A stretch of DNA of 64,000 bases from Suilimivivens sp009774465 (GTDB taxonomy: Bacteria > Bacillota > Clostridia > Lachnospirales > Lachnospiraceae). The notes under the pieces were generated by a model. The model was given only the letters and a program-made list of their open reading frames with translations. It searched no databases and was not told the DNA's origin. This document shows, piece after piece, positions 9,355 to 18,480 of this stretch. The stretch is from positions 46,637 to 110,636 of the forward strand of contig CANDAE010000011.1 in the NCBI GenBank assembly GCA_947382645.1, written 5' to 3'. Both the position numbers and the translations under genes were made by a program. The stretch's first letter is position 1. Each line of letters starts with the position of its first letter.

Positions 9355-10533
9355 ATGCAGAATGTAGTTGTGACCGACAGCATTAAGTACGCAGGAGTAA
9401 ATGACAGAGATATTGACCTGTTTGAGAGTCAATATGTGGTGCCTAATGGGGTATCCTACAATTCCTATGTAATTCTGGATGAAAAGATTGCTGTTATGGA
9501 CAGCGTGGACAAGAGGGGAACGAAAGAATGGTTTGAAAATCTGGAAAAGGTTTTGGAGGGAAAAGAACCGGATTATTTGATTGTGAATCATTTAGAGCCG
9601 GACCATTCAGGAAATATCCAGAATTTCCTTGAAAAGTATCCAGAGGCGCAGCTTGTTTCCAATGCAAGAGCACTTAGCATGATGCCGCAGTTTTTTTCAA
9701 TTGATTTAAGCGGGCGCAGCGTGGTGGTGAAAGAAGGGGAAGAACTTTCTTTAGGAAAGCATGTGCTGACCTTTTTGATGGCGCCGATGGTGCATTGGCC
9801 GGAAGTAATGGTAACTTATGATAAGACAGAAAAAGTGCTCTTTTCAGCAGATGCTTTTGGAAAGTTTGGAACGCTGGATACGAAGGAAGACTGGACATGT
9901 GAGGCAAGACGTTATTATATGAATATCGTAGGCAAGTATGGCGCTCAGGTGCAGGCACTGCTTAAAAAGGCATCTGCTTTGGAGATTCAGATGATCTGCC
10001 CTTTGCATGGCCCTGTTTTATCAGACAATGAAGGAGAAAAAGGGCTCGCCTATTATCTGGAAAAATACCAGACATGGAGCAGCTATACACCGGAAGATGA
10101 GGGAATCGTGATTGCCTATGCATCTATTCATGGAAATACAAAGCAGGCTGCTTTGAAGCTGGCTTCCATGTTGGAAGAAAAGGGTGCAAAAAAGGTGGCA
10201 TGTTTTGATCTGGCAAGGGATGATATGGCAGAAGCAATAGAAGATGCTTTCCGCTATGATAAAATGGTGCTGGCAGCAGCTACCTATGATGCCGGTTTAT
10301 TCCCCTGTATGGAAAGCTTCCTTGCCCATTTAAAAGCAAAAAATTACCAGAAGCGCACTGTTGGACTGATGGAAAACGGAAGCTGGGCGCCTATAGCAGG
10401 AAAGCTGATGAAGGAAGGGCTTTCGGGGATGAAAGAAATCACCATATTAGAGCCGGTGGTAACCATCAAATCAACCCTGAACCAGCAATCCGAGGAGCAG
10501 TTAAGGCAATTGGCTGATGCACTTTTAGCATAA
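9355..10533 (+). CDS. fprA: FprA-type flavodiiron protein (anaerobic O2/NO reductase)
   Basis: A 392-residue class A flavodiiron protein. The N-terminal beta-lactamase-like domain has diiron ligands: HLEPDH (H-x-E-x-DH, about residues 82-87), HWPEVM, ADAFG and CPLHGP. The C-terminal flavodoxin domain starts IVIAYASIHGNTKQAA (FMN phosphate loop, about residue 258). In clostridia such enzymes reduce O2 to water and/or NO to N2O using rubredoxin-type donors. RBS is AAGGAGGAAAATAAAA. The neighbouring Rieske-FAD gene suggests a shared role in oxygen tolerance, which is inference. Confidence 0.95.
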   Translation: MQNVVVTDSIKYAGVNDRDIDLFESQYVVPNGVSYNSYVILDEKIAVMDSVDKRGTKEWFENLEKVLEGKEPDYLIVNHLEPDHSGNIQNFLEKYPEAQLVSNARALSMMPQFFSIDLSGRSVVVKEGEELSLGKHVLTFLMAPMVHWPEVMVTYDKTEKVLFSADAFGKFGTLDTKEDWTCEARRYYMNIVGKYGAQVQALLKKASALEIQMICPLHGPVLSDNEGEKGLAYYLEKYQTWSSYTPEDEGIVIAYASIHGNTKQAALKLASMLEEKGAKKVACFDLARDDMAEAIEDAFRYDKMVLAAATYDAGLFPCMESFLAHLKAKNYQKRTVGLMENGSWAPIAGKLMKEGLSGMKEITILEPVVTIKSTLNQQSEEQLRQLADALLA

Positions 10534-10606
10534 GAAAAATCAGAAACATATTTTTCTCTTATCTGCACACAATACTTTCACAGGATATATTTTGGAGGTA
10601 TAAAAG

Positions 10607-11917
10607 GTGGAAAAGAGGGAATCTGTCTGGAAGGCGCAGAGTAATCTGCCGCAGTTTGAAAGGCTTGATGGCAGCAGAAAAACGGATGTATTGATTATTG
10701 GCGGCGGAATGGCAGGTCTTTTGTGTGCTTATTTTCTGCAGAAGGCAGGTATAGACTATGTTCTTGTGGAAGGAAGAAAGATCTGCTGTGGGGTTACTCA
10801 AAATACCACTGCAAAAATTTCAGCGGCGCATGGACTGATTTATGATAAGCTTCTGCGTCAGGCAGGAGAAGAGAGAGCAAAGCTGTATTTGGAGGCCAAC
10901 TTAAAAGCCATACAAAGTTTTGGGGAACTTTGCAGAGGAATGGATTGTGATTACAAAGAAGTGGCTTCCTATGTTTATTCATTAGATAATAGAAAAAAAT
11001 TAGAGGATGAAGCAGATGCGCTTCGGCATCTTGGATGGGATGCCAAAGTGGTGGACACACCGAAACTGCCCATGCAGACCAAAGGGGCGGTTTATATGGA
11101 GCACCAGGCACAGTTTCATCCTCTTAAATTTGCTGCAAAAATCGCCCAGGGGCTTACTATTTATGAAGATACCTTTGTAAAAGAATTTAAGGATCACACA
11201 GCGGTGACTGACAGAGGAGATATTACTTACAGGAAAGTAATATTTACCACACATTTCCCTATTGATAATAAGCATGGGCTTTATTTCTTAAAAATGTATC
11301 AGCATCGTTCTTATGTGATTGCACTGGAAAATGCCAAAGATGTAGAGGGAATCTATATTGATGAGGATATGAAAGGGCTGTCCTTTCGAAATGATAAGGA
11401 TTTGCTTTTTTTGGGAGGCGGTTCCCACAGAACAGGAAAGCAGGGCGGCTGCTGGCAGGAGTTAAAAGAATTTGCACATCAGTATTATCCTGACGCATCA
11501 ATTAAATATGCATGGGCTGCCCAGGACTGCATGACGCTTGACAATATTCCCTATATTGGGGCATATGGAAAGCATATGCCGGATGGACTTGTGGCGACAG
11601 GATTTAATAAATGGGGGATGACTTCTTCTATGCTTGCAGCACAAATTCTGACAGACCAGATTTTGGAAAAAGAAAATCCCTATGCAGAAGTTTTTAATCC
11701 TTCAAGAAGTATGTGGAAGCCACAACTTGCAGTTAACGGACTGGAAGCGGTTGTCAGTCTGCTTACACCTTCAAAGCCCAGGTGCCCGCATCTTGGATGT
11801 GTTCTGAAATGGAATTCCGCAGAGCGTACTTGGGACTGTCCTTGTCATGGCTCCCGATTTGATGCAGAGGGAAGGCTTCTTAACAATCCGGCGACTGGAG
11901 ATTTAAAGAGAAAATAA
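10607..11917 (+). CDS. FAD-dependent oxidoreductase with C-terminal Rieske [2Fe-2S] domain
   Basis: A 436-residue DAO-type flavoprotein. The dinucleotide-binding motif VLIIGGGMAGLLCAYFLQ is at about residues 27-44, and FNKWGMTSSMLAAQ marks the end of the FAD fold. Residues about 385-436 are a Rieske domain with CPHLGC and CPCHGSRF (C-x-H ... C-x2-H). The donor and acceptor are unknown. Translation starts at GTG, preceded by TTTGGAGGTATAAAAG. It lies 73 bp after fprA with no visible terminator, so the two may be co-transcribed and form an electron-transfer pair. Confidence 0.9.
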   Translation: MEKRESVWKAQSNLPQFERLDGSRKTDVLIIGGGMAGLLCAYFLQKAGIDYVLVEGRKICCGVTQNTTAKISAAHGLIYDKLLRQAGEERAKLYLEANLKAIQSFGELCRGMDCDYKEVASYVYSLDNRKKLEDEADALRHLGWDAKVVDTPKLPMQTKGAVYMEHQAQFHPLKFAAKIAQGLTIYEDTFVKEFKDHTAVTDRGDITYRKVIFTTHFPIDNKHGLYFLKMYQHRSYVIALENAKDVEGIYIDEDMKGLSFRNDKDLLFLGGGSHRTGKQGGCWQELKEFAHQYYPDASIKYAWAAQDCMTLDNIPYIGAYGKHMPDGLVATGFNKWGMTSSMLAAQILTDQILEKENPYAEVFNPSRSMWKPQLAVNGLEAVVSLLTPSKPRCPHLGCVLKWNSAERTWDCPCHGSRFDAEGRLLNNPATGDLKRK

Positions 11918-11931
11918 AAATGGGAATCATA

Positions 11932-12519
11932 TCAGTTAATGTTCCGGATGACATGGCAGGGGCTGCCCACTGCCAGTGAGTTTGCCGGTATATCTTTTGT
12001 TACAACGCTTCCGGCTCCTATAACAGAACCATCGCCTATTGTTACGCCCGGAAGGACAATCACACCCCCGCCCAGCCAACAGCCGCTTCCAATTTTGATA
12101 GGTAATGCGTAGGTACGGCAAAAATACTGCCCTGTTTCAGGATACCAGTTTGGTGTAAGCCTTTCTGACAATTCAACAGGGTGTGTTGCTGTATAAAGCT
12201 GCACATTTGATGCAATCAATACATTATCGCCAATTGTTATTTTGTTGCAGTCTACAAATGTGCAATTCATATTTACGGATACATTGTTTCCCAGATAAAT
12301 ATTTTTTCCATAATCGCAGATAAATGGAAGTCCCACAGATACATTTGTGCCAATTTCCCCAAACAACTGTTTTAAGATATTTATTTTTTCCGCCTGCTGT
12401 TCATAGGCAAGGGCGTTATATTTCTGCAATAACTTTCTTGCATAACTTTTCATATCCAAAAAGATTTCATCATGGCAGTTGTAATATTCTCCTGCCATAC
12501 ATTTTTCTAATTCAGTCAT
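11932..12519 (-). CDS. Maltose/galactoside O-acetyltransferase (hexapeptide-repeat family)
   Basis: A 195-residue left-handed beta-helix acetyltransferase of the LacA/Maa/NodL type. It starts MTELEKCMAGEYYNCHD, contains the catalytic-site segment LYTATHPVEL with the conserved His, and ends in hexapeptide repeats (IGSGCWLGGGVIVLPGVTIG, then AGSVVTKDIPANSLAVG). It probably transfers acetyl from acetyl-CoA to a sugar in the cytoplasm. The start at 12519 is fixed by GGAGGTAATACT just upstream; the reading frame extends further 5' only through the decayed RpiR gene. Confidence 0.93.
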   Translation of the reverse strand: MTELEKCMAGEYYNCHDEIFLDMKSYARKLLQKYNALAYEQQAEKINILKQLFGEIGTNVSVGLPFICDYGKNIYLGNNVSVNMNCTFVDCNKITIGDNVLIASNVQLYTATHPVELSERLTPNWYPETGQYFCRTYALPIKIGSGCWLGGGVIVLPGVTIGDGSVIGAGSVVTKDIPANSLAVGSPCHVIRNIN

Positions 12520-12550
12520 AGTATTACCTCCATGTTCCATAGTAGAAAAT

Positions 12551-12577
12551 AACCTGTTACAAAGCAAGTAACAGGCT
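12551..12577 (-). terminator. Hairpin between RpiR remnant and acetyltransferase
   Basis: ACCTGTTAC at 12552-12560 pairs with GTAACAGG at 12568-12575, and on the minus strand the stem is followed by TTATTTTCT. It is weak as a terminator but well placed between the two minus-strand genes. Confidence 0.5.
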
Positions 12578-12583
12578 GTTACT

Positions 12584-12982
12584 TTATATTCTTTTTGCCA
12601 GCATTTCAATAACAAAAATAACAGGAATCTGTGTTTTTCCACTGGAATGTTTCTATTGGATAAAATACATCTTCCAGCCCTATGGCAAAATGCCCTAGCT
12701 TGAATTTGCTCTTGCAAAAAAATCAGAAAGCTCCTGTAAATCTTCCATAGGCGGACGGGCAGTTTGTAAATTAATTTTGTTTTTTAAGGCGTTCTTAAAT
12801 TCGGAATATCCGTCAAAATTGTTCTTAATGCAGAAGCGAAGGATAGTGGAAGTTGACACTTGAATCTCTTTTGCAAGCTCCCTGATAGTCATATACGGAA
12901 TTTTGTCGATATTTGAAACAATATATTTATAAATACAAATATCGGTTTCATTGTACTTTTGTATTTCTTCATAGGAAAACAT
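12584..12982 (-). pseudogene. Decayed RpiR/MurR-family regulator lacking its SIS domain
   Basis: Residues 1-95 (12982 to 12695) form a normal RpiR N-terminal HTH: MTIRELAKEIQVSTSTILRF followed by CIKNNFDGYSEFKNALK, then a stop after FFARANSS. An intact family member would continue for about 170 residues of sugar-phosphate-binding SIS domain. Just downstream on the same strand, a different frame encodes TQIPVIFVIEMLAKRI and a stop (12634-12584), which resembles the C-terminal helix of the family, with a further SIS-like scrap (FAIGLEDVFYPIETF) between. This suggests a large internal deletion plus frameshift. A 95-residue DNA-binding protein may still be made. Confidence 0.7.
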
Positions 12983-13278
12983 ACCCTATTTCCTCCCAAA
13001 TATGAAATACTTTGATTATATACTGATTTGGTGAGCTTTACAACTTCTGGAGGCTTTTTTGCATTTAAGGTAAGAAAACAGGCAGAACAGGTTTTGGCAT
13101 CTTGCAGATAGAAAAAGGGTATGCTATGTTCAATCATGTAACAGGGCAGGCAATTGTCTGACATAAAAAGAAGTGAAATACCCCGCAGCAAGCTGCGGTA
13201 TTTCACCCTCGCGGCAGTCGCCAAGGTCATGCAAGCATGACTTTGGCTCGTTGCTCGCGGGAATAAAGGGGTGAGGGA
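12983..13278. other. Intergenic region upstream of the LytTR operon
   Basis: A 296-bp gap with no supported gene. The left part is AT-rich and holds the promoter side of the RpiR remnant. The right part (13173-13261) is GC-rich and folds into two strong hairpins described separately. Confidence 0.6.
13173..13261. repeat. Two adjacent strong hairpins (REP-like palindromic element)
   Basis: GTGAAATAC-CC-CGCAGC pairs with GCTGCG-GTATTTCAC (13173-13206) around an AA loop. Immediately after, CCAAGGTCATGC pairs with GCATGACTTTGG, and outer CTCGCGG faces CGCGGG (13206-13261). The base composition differs from the AT-rich flanks. The LytTR gene starts 18 bp later, so the element may lie in its leader. 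Confidence 0.7.
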
Positions 13279-13719
13279 TTGAAGATATCGATAAATGTAG
13301 AAGAAGATATTAAGGATATAGAAGTGGTGATTTCCTGCAGCAGGCTGACGCCGGAAATAGAAAAAGTGCTGGCAACTCTCAGGATGATGGAAAGGCAGCT
13401 ATTGGTTAAAAAGGGGGAGGAGACTTACATTCTTGATGTTTCGAAGGTGATTTATTTAGAATCTGTGGATAGAAAAACTTTTGTTTATACCAGGGAAGAT
13501 GTATATGAATCCGGTTTTAAACTGTATGAACTGGAGCAGCAGCTTGATGAATGCGGATTTTTCCGTGCCAGTAAATCCTGTGTGGCGGCGCTGCGGTATA
13601 TTAAGTCTTTAAAGACGGATGTGAACAGAAAGATAAAGGTAACTATGGAGAATGGGGAGCAGATTATGGTATCCAGGCAATATGCGGAAGAGCTGAGAAA
13701 GAAATTGGGGGTAAAATAG
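13279..13719 (+). CDS. LytTR-domain DNA-binding regulator (no receiver domain)
   Basis: A 146-residue stand-alone LytTR protein. The N-terminal 40 residues are an unclassified charged segment; residues about 45-146 form the LytTR fold (VIYLESVDRKTFVYT, FFRASKSCVAAL, and a terminal VSRQYAEELRKKLG). Paired LytTR-DUF3021 genes commonly sit ahead of ABC transporters in Firmicutes and are thought to autoregulate and respond to membrane stress. Translation starts at TTG after GGGGTGAGGGA. The stop abuts the ATG of the next gene. Confidence 0.88.
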   Translation: MKISINVEEDIKDIEVVISCSRLTPEIEKVLATLRMMERQLLVKKGEETYILDVSKVIYLESVDRKTFVYTREDVYESGFKLYELEQQLDECGFFRASKSCVAALRYIKSLKTDVNRKIKVTMENGEQIMVSRQYAEELRKKLGVK

Positions 13720-14238
13720 ATGGAAGAGAAAAAAACAATATTTGATTATGTGGCAATGACATTTACCACATTTGGATTTTCCATTTCATGGCTGAACCTT
13801 TTTTGTTTTTTGTTTGGGGAGGAAGCAAAAGAAGTCTCCAGCATGTTTTCATTAGGCAGCAATGGGCTTAGTACAGCAACAATGGTGCAGTTTTTGGCAG
13901 TATCGGCAATTACCACAATAATCAGGTATCTTTTCTTTACGGATGTTTTCATAAAAAAAATGTCTATTGTGGGAAGGACTGCCTGCATGGTCTTGTCAGA
14001 GGTAGCCATGATAGTGGTTTTTGTCTTGTGGTTTGACTGGTTTCCTACAGGTATGTGGCTCCCCTGGGTTATGTTTATTTTATGCTTTGGGGTTTGCTTT
14101 GTGGTGAGTACTGTTGTTACCATGTGGAAGGAAAAGATAGAAAACAGGAAAATGGAAGAGGCTCTTGTAAAATTAAAGAAACAGGAAGCTGCTTTTAGTG
14201 AAGGGGAAGGAGGAAAAGAGCAGAAATGGAATATGTAA
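13720..14238 (+). CDS. DUF3021-family membrane protein
   Basis: A 172-residue protein with four hydrophobic segments between residues about 8 and 128, followed by a charged coiled tail (about 130-172). This layout and the position directly behind a LytTR gene match DUF3021, a presumed membrane sensor or inhibitor of the LytTR partner. It overlaps the ABC ATPase start by 13 bp, implying translational coupling. Confidence 0.82.
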   Translation: MEEKKTIFDYVAMTFTTFGFSISWLNLFCFLFGEEAKEVSSMFSLGSNGLSTATMVQFLAVSAITTIIRYLFFTDVFIKKMSIVGRTACMVLSEVAMIVVFVLWFDWFPTGMWLPWVMFILCFGVCFVVSTVVTMWKEKIENRKMEEALVKLKKQEAAFSEGEGGKEQKWNM

Positions 14239-15074
14239 TTGAAATGCAGAATGTTGTAAAGAATTTTGATCATAAGGAAGTATTAAAGGGAGTTAACTTA
14301 AAAGTTTCCTCCGGAGAGATTTTTGGACTACTCGGACCTTCCGGAGCCGGGAAAACTACAATCATTAAGATACTGACAGGACAGCTCCGATGTACGGAAG
14401 GGGCAAGCAGGACACTTGGAAAAGACACGGGAGCACTTAGCGCTTCCATTTACCGGAAAATGGGAATGATGATGGATAATCTGGGATTGTATGAAAGATT
14501 ATCCTGTTATGATAACTTAAAGCTTTTTGCAAAAATTTATGGTGTGCGGCCGGGCAGAATATCAGAAGTGCTGAAACAGGTGGATCTGCTAGAGGCAGCC
14601 AGAGAGCCGGTATCAAAGCTTTCAAAAGGTATGAGGGGAAGGCTGGCGTTAGCCAGAGCGGTAATGAATGAGCCGGAGATTCTTTTTCTGGATGAACCCA
14701 CTAGCGGTCTTGATCCCCAGGCAGCAGCCATGATTCATCAATTAATCAAAAAACAGCAGGAAAGAGGTGCGGCCATATTTCTGACAACGCATAATATGGA
14801 GGAAGCAGCAAAACTGTGTGACCATATTGCCCTTTTAAATGAAGGAAAGATTGTGGAATATGGGGCGCCTAAGGAAATTTGCTTAAGGTATAATCATCAA
14901 AACAGGCTGAAGATCAGGCTCCTGGATGGAAGAAATGTAATGTTGCCAAATGGAAAGCTGTCAGCGGATGAGGTAAAGGAATATCTGGCTAAGGAAATGG
15001 TGGAAACCATTCATTCCACAGAACCTGATTTGGAAACTGTTTTTATGGAACTTACAGGAAGGGGACTTGAGTAG
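14226..15074 (+). CDS. ABC transporter ATP-binding protein
   Basis: A 282-residue ABC ATPase. Walker A is GPSGAGKTT (about residues 38-46), the signature is LSKGMRGRL (a variant of LSGGQ), Walker B is ILFLDEPTSGLDP, and the H-loop is TTHNMEEA. The C-terminal extension resembles ABC-2 drug or bacteriocin exporter ATPases. It pairs with the permease starting immediately after its stop. Expression is probably controlled by the LytTR/DUF3021 pair upstream. Confidence 0.93.
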   Translation: MEYVIEMQNVVKNFDHKEVLKGVNLKVSSGEIFGLLGPSGAGKTTIIKILTGQLRCTEGASRTLGKDTGALSASIYRKMGMMMDNLGLYERLSCYDNLKLFAKIYGVRPGRISEVLKQVDLLEAAREPVSKLSKGMRGRLALARAVMNEPEILFLDEPTSGLDPQAAAMIHQLIKKQQERGAAIFLTTHNMEEAAKLCDHIALLNEGKIVEYGAPKEICLRYNHQNRLKIRLLDGRNVMLPNGKLSADEVKEYLAKEMVETIHSTEPDLETVFMELTGRGLE

Positions 15075-15767
15075 ATGAAAAATATGATTGCAATTTTTCA
15101 AAAACAAATTAAGGATACTTTGAAAAATAAGTCAGTTCTTATCGAATTTCTTATTTTTCCGGTGATGTCAATTATTATGGAGTGTTCCATTCACATAGAA
15201 GGAATGCCGGAGCATTTCTTTGCAAATATGTTTGCGGCAATGTATGTGGGAATGGCGCCTTTAGTTGCCATGTCAGCCATTATTTCGGAAGAAAAAGAAA
15301 AAAATACCCTTCGGGTACTGTTAATGTCAAATGTAAAACCGGCGGAATATCTGGCCGGTGTGGGCAGCTACATATGGATCATCTGTATGATGGGAGGATG
15401 TGTAATCGGTATATCCGGAGGGTATAAAGGAACAGAACTTTTATCTTTTCTTGGAATTATGGTGGCAGGAATTTTCGTGTCCATGCTGATTGGCGCAGCA
15501 ATCGGCACCAGCAGTAAAAATCAGATGGCGGCCACCTCCCTGACAGTGCCGGTTATGGTAATTTTCGCCTTTTTGCCCATGCTTTCCATGTTTAATGCGT
15601 CTATTGAAAAGGTTGCAAAGATTACTTATTCACAGCAAATCAGCATTCTGATAAATGGAATTGGAAAAACAGGAGCAGGATTTGAAAATGCAGTGGTTAT
15701 TTCAGCTAATCTTTTTATAGCAGCAGTGCTGTTTTGGATTGCGTATAAAAAAAGCGGCATGGCTTAA
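15075..15767 (+). CDS. ABC-2 type transporter permease
   Basis: A 230-residue membrane protein with six predicted helices and the ABC-2 permease pattern, including AIISEEKEKNTLRVLLMSNV after helix 2. With the preceding ATPase it forms an exporter of unknown substrate; antimicrobial peptide or drug export is the usual guess for this arrangement. The ATG follows the ATPase stop directly. The 3' end overlaps the convergent nrdG stop by 4 bp. Confidence 0.9.
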   Translation: MKNMIAIFQKQIKDTLKNKSVLIEFLIFPVMSIIMECSIHIEGMPEHFFANMFAAMYVGMAPLVAMSAIISEEKEKNTLRVLLMSNVKPAEYLAGVGSYIWIICMMGGCVIGISGGYKGTELLSFLGIMVAGIFVSMLIGAAIGTSSKNQMAATSLTVPVMVIFAFLPMLSMFNASIEKVAKITYSQQISILINGIGKTGAGFENAVVISANLFIAAVLFWIAYKKSGMA

Positions 15768-16279
15768 AGGGGAAACAACTGTGGAGAGCCTTCCTTTTGA
15801 ATCTGCAGAATACGCTGGTTTTTACTGCCCCGGAATTTCAGGCTGATGTCGTATTGTTCCTGATCAAATTCTCCATCTACCAGAATATCTACATAAGAGA
15901 GAAAGTCTTTGGTCACTTCACAGTGGGCGCGTCCATCGGGAGACAAAAGATCTGTCTCATAGGTATATCCGGTGTAGCACCAGATGTTTTTTTCAGGAAA
16001 GCGCTTTTTAAACTGCTCAAGCAGCGGAAGAAGCGCTCTTTGGTTGGAAGGCTCCATAGGCTCTCCGCCCAGGAGAGTCAGACCGCTGATATATTTTGGG
16101 GAAATGGATTCCAGGATTTCCTGAATGGTTTCTTCTGTAAAATCATTGCCATAGTTAAAATCCCAGGTGCTTTCATTAAAGCATCCCCGGCATCTGTGGG
16201 TACAGCCGGATACAAACAGGCTGGTTCGAACCCCCAGCCCATTTGCGATATCGTAATATTTAATATCTGCATATTTCAT
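15764..16279 (-). CDS. nrdG: Anaerobic ribonucleotide reductase activating protein NrdG
   Basis: A 171-residue radical SAM activase. The [4Fe-4S] motif C-x3-C-x2-C is seen as SGCTHRCRGCFN (about residues 25-36), followed by GLTLLGGEPM, typical of NrdG. It generates the glycyl radical on NrdD using S-adenosylmethionine. The start at 16279 (MKYADIKYYD) is chosen because family members begin here and AAGAAAGGGAAAAC precedes it; the longer open frame runs into nrdD. It sits 39 bp after the nrdD stop, so the two form an operon. Confidence 0.95.
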   Translation of the reverse strand: MKYADIKYYDIANGLGVRTSLFVSGCTHRCRGCFNESTWDFNYGNDFTEETIQEILESISPKYISGLTLLGGEPMEPSNQRALLPLLEQFKKRFPEKNIWCYTGYTYETDLLSPDGRAHCEVTKDFLSYVDILVDGEFDQEQYDISLKFRGSKNQRILQIQKEGSPQLFPL

Positions 16280-16317
16280 GTAATTGTGTTTTCCCTTTCT
16301 TAAATATGGGGAGCTTT

Positions 16318-18480
16318 TTATAAATGCAATACCCGCTCTTTGATTTCCTGTGTACGTCCCTGATTCCAGAACTGGGTGCCAATGTAGCCGCAGGTTCGTC
16401 TTGCCACATTCATTTTGTCCTGATCCCTGTTTCCGCATTTGGGACATTCCCAGATCAGTTTATTGTGTTCATCTTCAATGATTCGGATTTCACCATCATA
16501 TCCACATTCCTGACAGTAATCACTTTTGGTATTCAGTTCTGCATACATAATATGGTCGTAAATATGCTGCATAACAGCAAGCACAGCCTCAATATTATTC
16601 TGCATGTTGGGAACTTCCACATAGCTGATTGCACCGCCGGGAGACAGTTCCTGAAACTGGGCTTCAAAGGTAAGCTTATCGAAAGCGTTGATAGGCTCCG
16701 TTACATGAACATGGTAGCTGTTGGTGATATAATTTTTGTCAGTTACACCGGGAATTATCCCAAAACGATTTTGAAGGCATTTGGAAAACTTGTAGGTAGT
16801 AGATTCCAGTGGAGTGCCATAAAGGCTGAAGCCAATATTCGTTTCGTTTTCCCACTTTTTACAGGTATTATTTAAATGATTCATAATTTCCAAAGCAAAA
16901 GGAGTGGCTTCCGGATCTGTGTGGGATTTTCCGGTCATATAGCGGACACATTCACATAAGCCGGCATACCCTAAGGAAATGGTAGAATAGCCTCCATAGA
17001 GAAGCTTGTCTATGGTTTCTCCTTTTTTCAGACGGGCAAGGGCCCCATTCTGCCATAAAATAGGGGCAACGTCGGAAAGGGTTCCCTTAAGGCGTTCATG
17101 ACGGCACATAAGTGCACGCCTGCAAAGGAGAAGGCGCTCCTCAAAAATCTCCCAGAATTTATCCATGTCTCCGCCGCAGGAGCAGGCCACATCCACTAAA
17201 TTTAAAGTGACAACGCCCTGATTAAATCTTCCGTAAAACTTGCAGTTTCCTTCTTCATCTTTGTAGACGGATAAGAAAGAGCGGCAGCCCATACAGGGAT
17301 AGCAGTTTCCTTCTTTCAGTTTCTTAATGATTTTTTCAGAAATATAATCAGGCACCAGACGCTTTGCTGTGCAGCGGGCGGCAAGCCGGGTGAGATACCA
17401 GTATTTGGAATCCTCGGATATATTATTTTCTTCCAGCACATAGATCAGCTTTGGAAATGCCGGTGTAATATAGATTCCCTGCTCATTTTTAACGCCCTGA
17501 ATCCGGCCAAGGAGCATTTCTTCTATGATAAGGGCCAGGTCATCTCTTAACTGTCCTTCAGGTACTTCATTTAAATACATAAATACGGTGACAAAGGGCG
17601 CCTGACCGTTGGTAGTCATAAGAGTGATTACCTGGTATTGAATCATCTGTACTCCCTGCTTGATTTCCCGGCGCACCCGCATTTCCGCCATCTTATTGAC
17701 CAGTTCGTCAGTTGCTTCTATCTGCTGGGAGGTTAATTCTTCCCGCACTTCCCGGCGGAATTTTTCCCTGCTTACCTGAACAAAAGGGGCAAGATGGGAC
17801 AGAGTGATGCTTTGCCCGCCATACTGGGAGCTTGCAATCTGGGCAATGGCCTGAGTTGCAACGTTGCAGGCAGTGGAAAAACTGCGGGGACGTTCAATCA
17901 TGGTTTCGCTGATAATGGTGCCGTTTTGAAGCATATCTTCCAAATTTACCAGACAGCAGTTATGCATGTGCTGGGCGAAATAATCGGCGTCATGGAAGTG
18001 AATCAGACCTTTTTCATGGGCATCCACAATATCAGGCGGAAGCAGGAAACGTTTGGTAATATCCTTGCTGACCTCCCCAGCCATATAATCCCGCTGTACA
18101 CTGTTGACAATGGGATTTTTATTGGAATTTTCCTGAAGCACTTCTTCATTATTACACTCAAGAAGAGATAGAATCTGCTCGTCGGTGGAGTTGGACTTGC
18201 GGACAAGCTCTCTTTTATAGCGATAGGTAATGTAGTTTGAAGCAAGCTTGTAGGTCTGCTGCTTCATAATTTCTTCTTCAACCAAATCCTGAATTTCTTC
18301 TACATTAGGACTCCGCTTCATTTCAACACAAAGCTTTGTAACATTGTCCACTACGGTCTTAATTTGTTTTAGGCTTAAGCGGTCAGATTCCTGAACGCTG
18401 GCATTGGCCTTTTTAACTGCTTCTTCTATTTTGTCGGAGTCAAATGTAACCTCCATACCGCTTCTTTTAATGATATTCAT
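16318..18480 (-). CDS. nrdD: Anaerobic ribonucleoside-triphosphate reductase NrdD
   Basis: A 720-residue class III ribonucleotide reductase. An N-terminal ATP-cone (NIIKRSGMEVTFDSDKIEEA) is followed by the catalytic barrel, a C-terminal zinc site (CQECGYDG and CPKCGNRD) and the glycyl-radical loop RRTCGYIGTQFWN, where Gly of CGYIG is the radical site. It makes dNTPs without oxygen and is activated by the NrdG downstream. The start at 18480 follows ATGGGGGATATTAGA. It fits an obligate or facultative anaerobe. Confidence 0.97.
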   Translation of the reverse strand: MNIIKRSGMEVTFDSDKIEEAVKKANASVQESDRLSLKQIKTVVDNVTKLCVEMKRSPNVEEIQDLVEEEIMKQQTYKLASNYITYRYKRELVRKSNSTDEQILSLLECNNEEVLQENSNKNPIVNSVQRDYMAGEVSKDITKRFLLPPDIVDAHEKGLIHFHDADYFAQHMHNCCLVNLEDMLQNGTIISETMIERPRSFSTACNVATQAIAQIASSQYGGQSITLSHLAPFVQVSREKFRREVREELTSQQIEATDELVNKMAEMRVRREIKQGVQMIQYQVITLMTTNGQAPFVTVFMYLNEVPEGQLRDDLALIIEEMLLGRIQGVKNEQGIYITPAFPKLIYVLEENNISEDSKYWYLTRLAARCTAKRLVPDYISEKIIKKLKEGNCYPCMGCRSFLSVYKDEEGNCKFYGRFNQGVVTLNLVDVACSCGGDMDKFWEIFEERLLLCRRALMCRHERLKGTLSDVAPILWQNGALARLKKGETIDKLLYGGYSTISLGYAGLCECVRYMTGKSHTDPEATPFALEIMNHLNNTCKKWENETNIGFSLYGTPLESTTYKFSKCLQNRFGIIPGVTDKNYITNSYHVHVTEPINAFDKLTFEAQFQELSPGGAISYVEVPNMQNNIEAVLAVMQHIYDHIMYAELNTKSDYCQECGYDGEIRIIEDEHNKLIWECPKCGNRDQDKMNVARRTCGYIGTQFWNQGRTQEIKERVLHL

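Noticed and set aside
11936..12121. Short minus-strand ORF inside the acetyltransferase
   Set aside because: Alternative frame of the hexapeptide-repeat gene.
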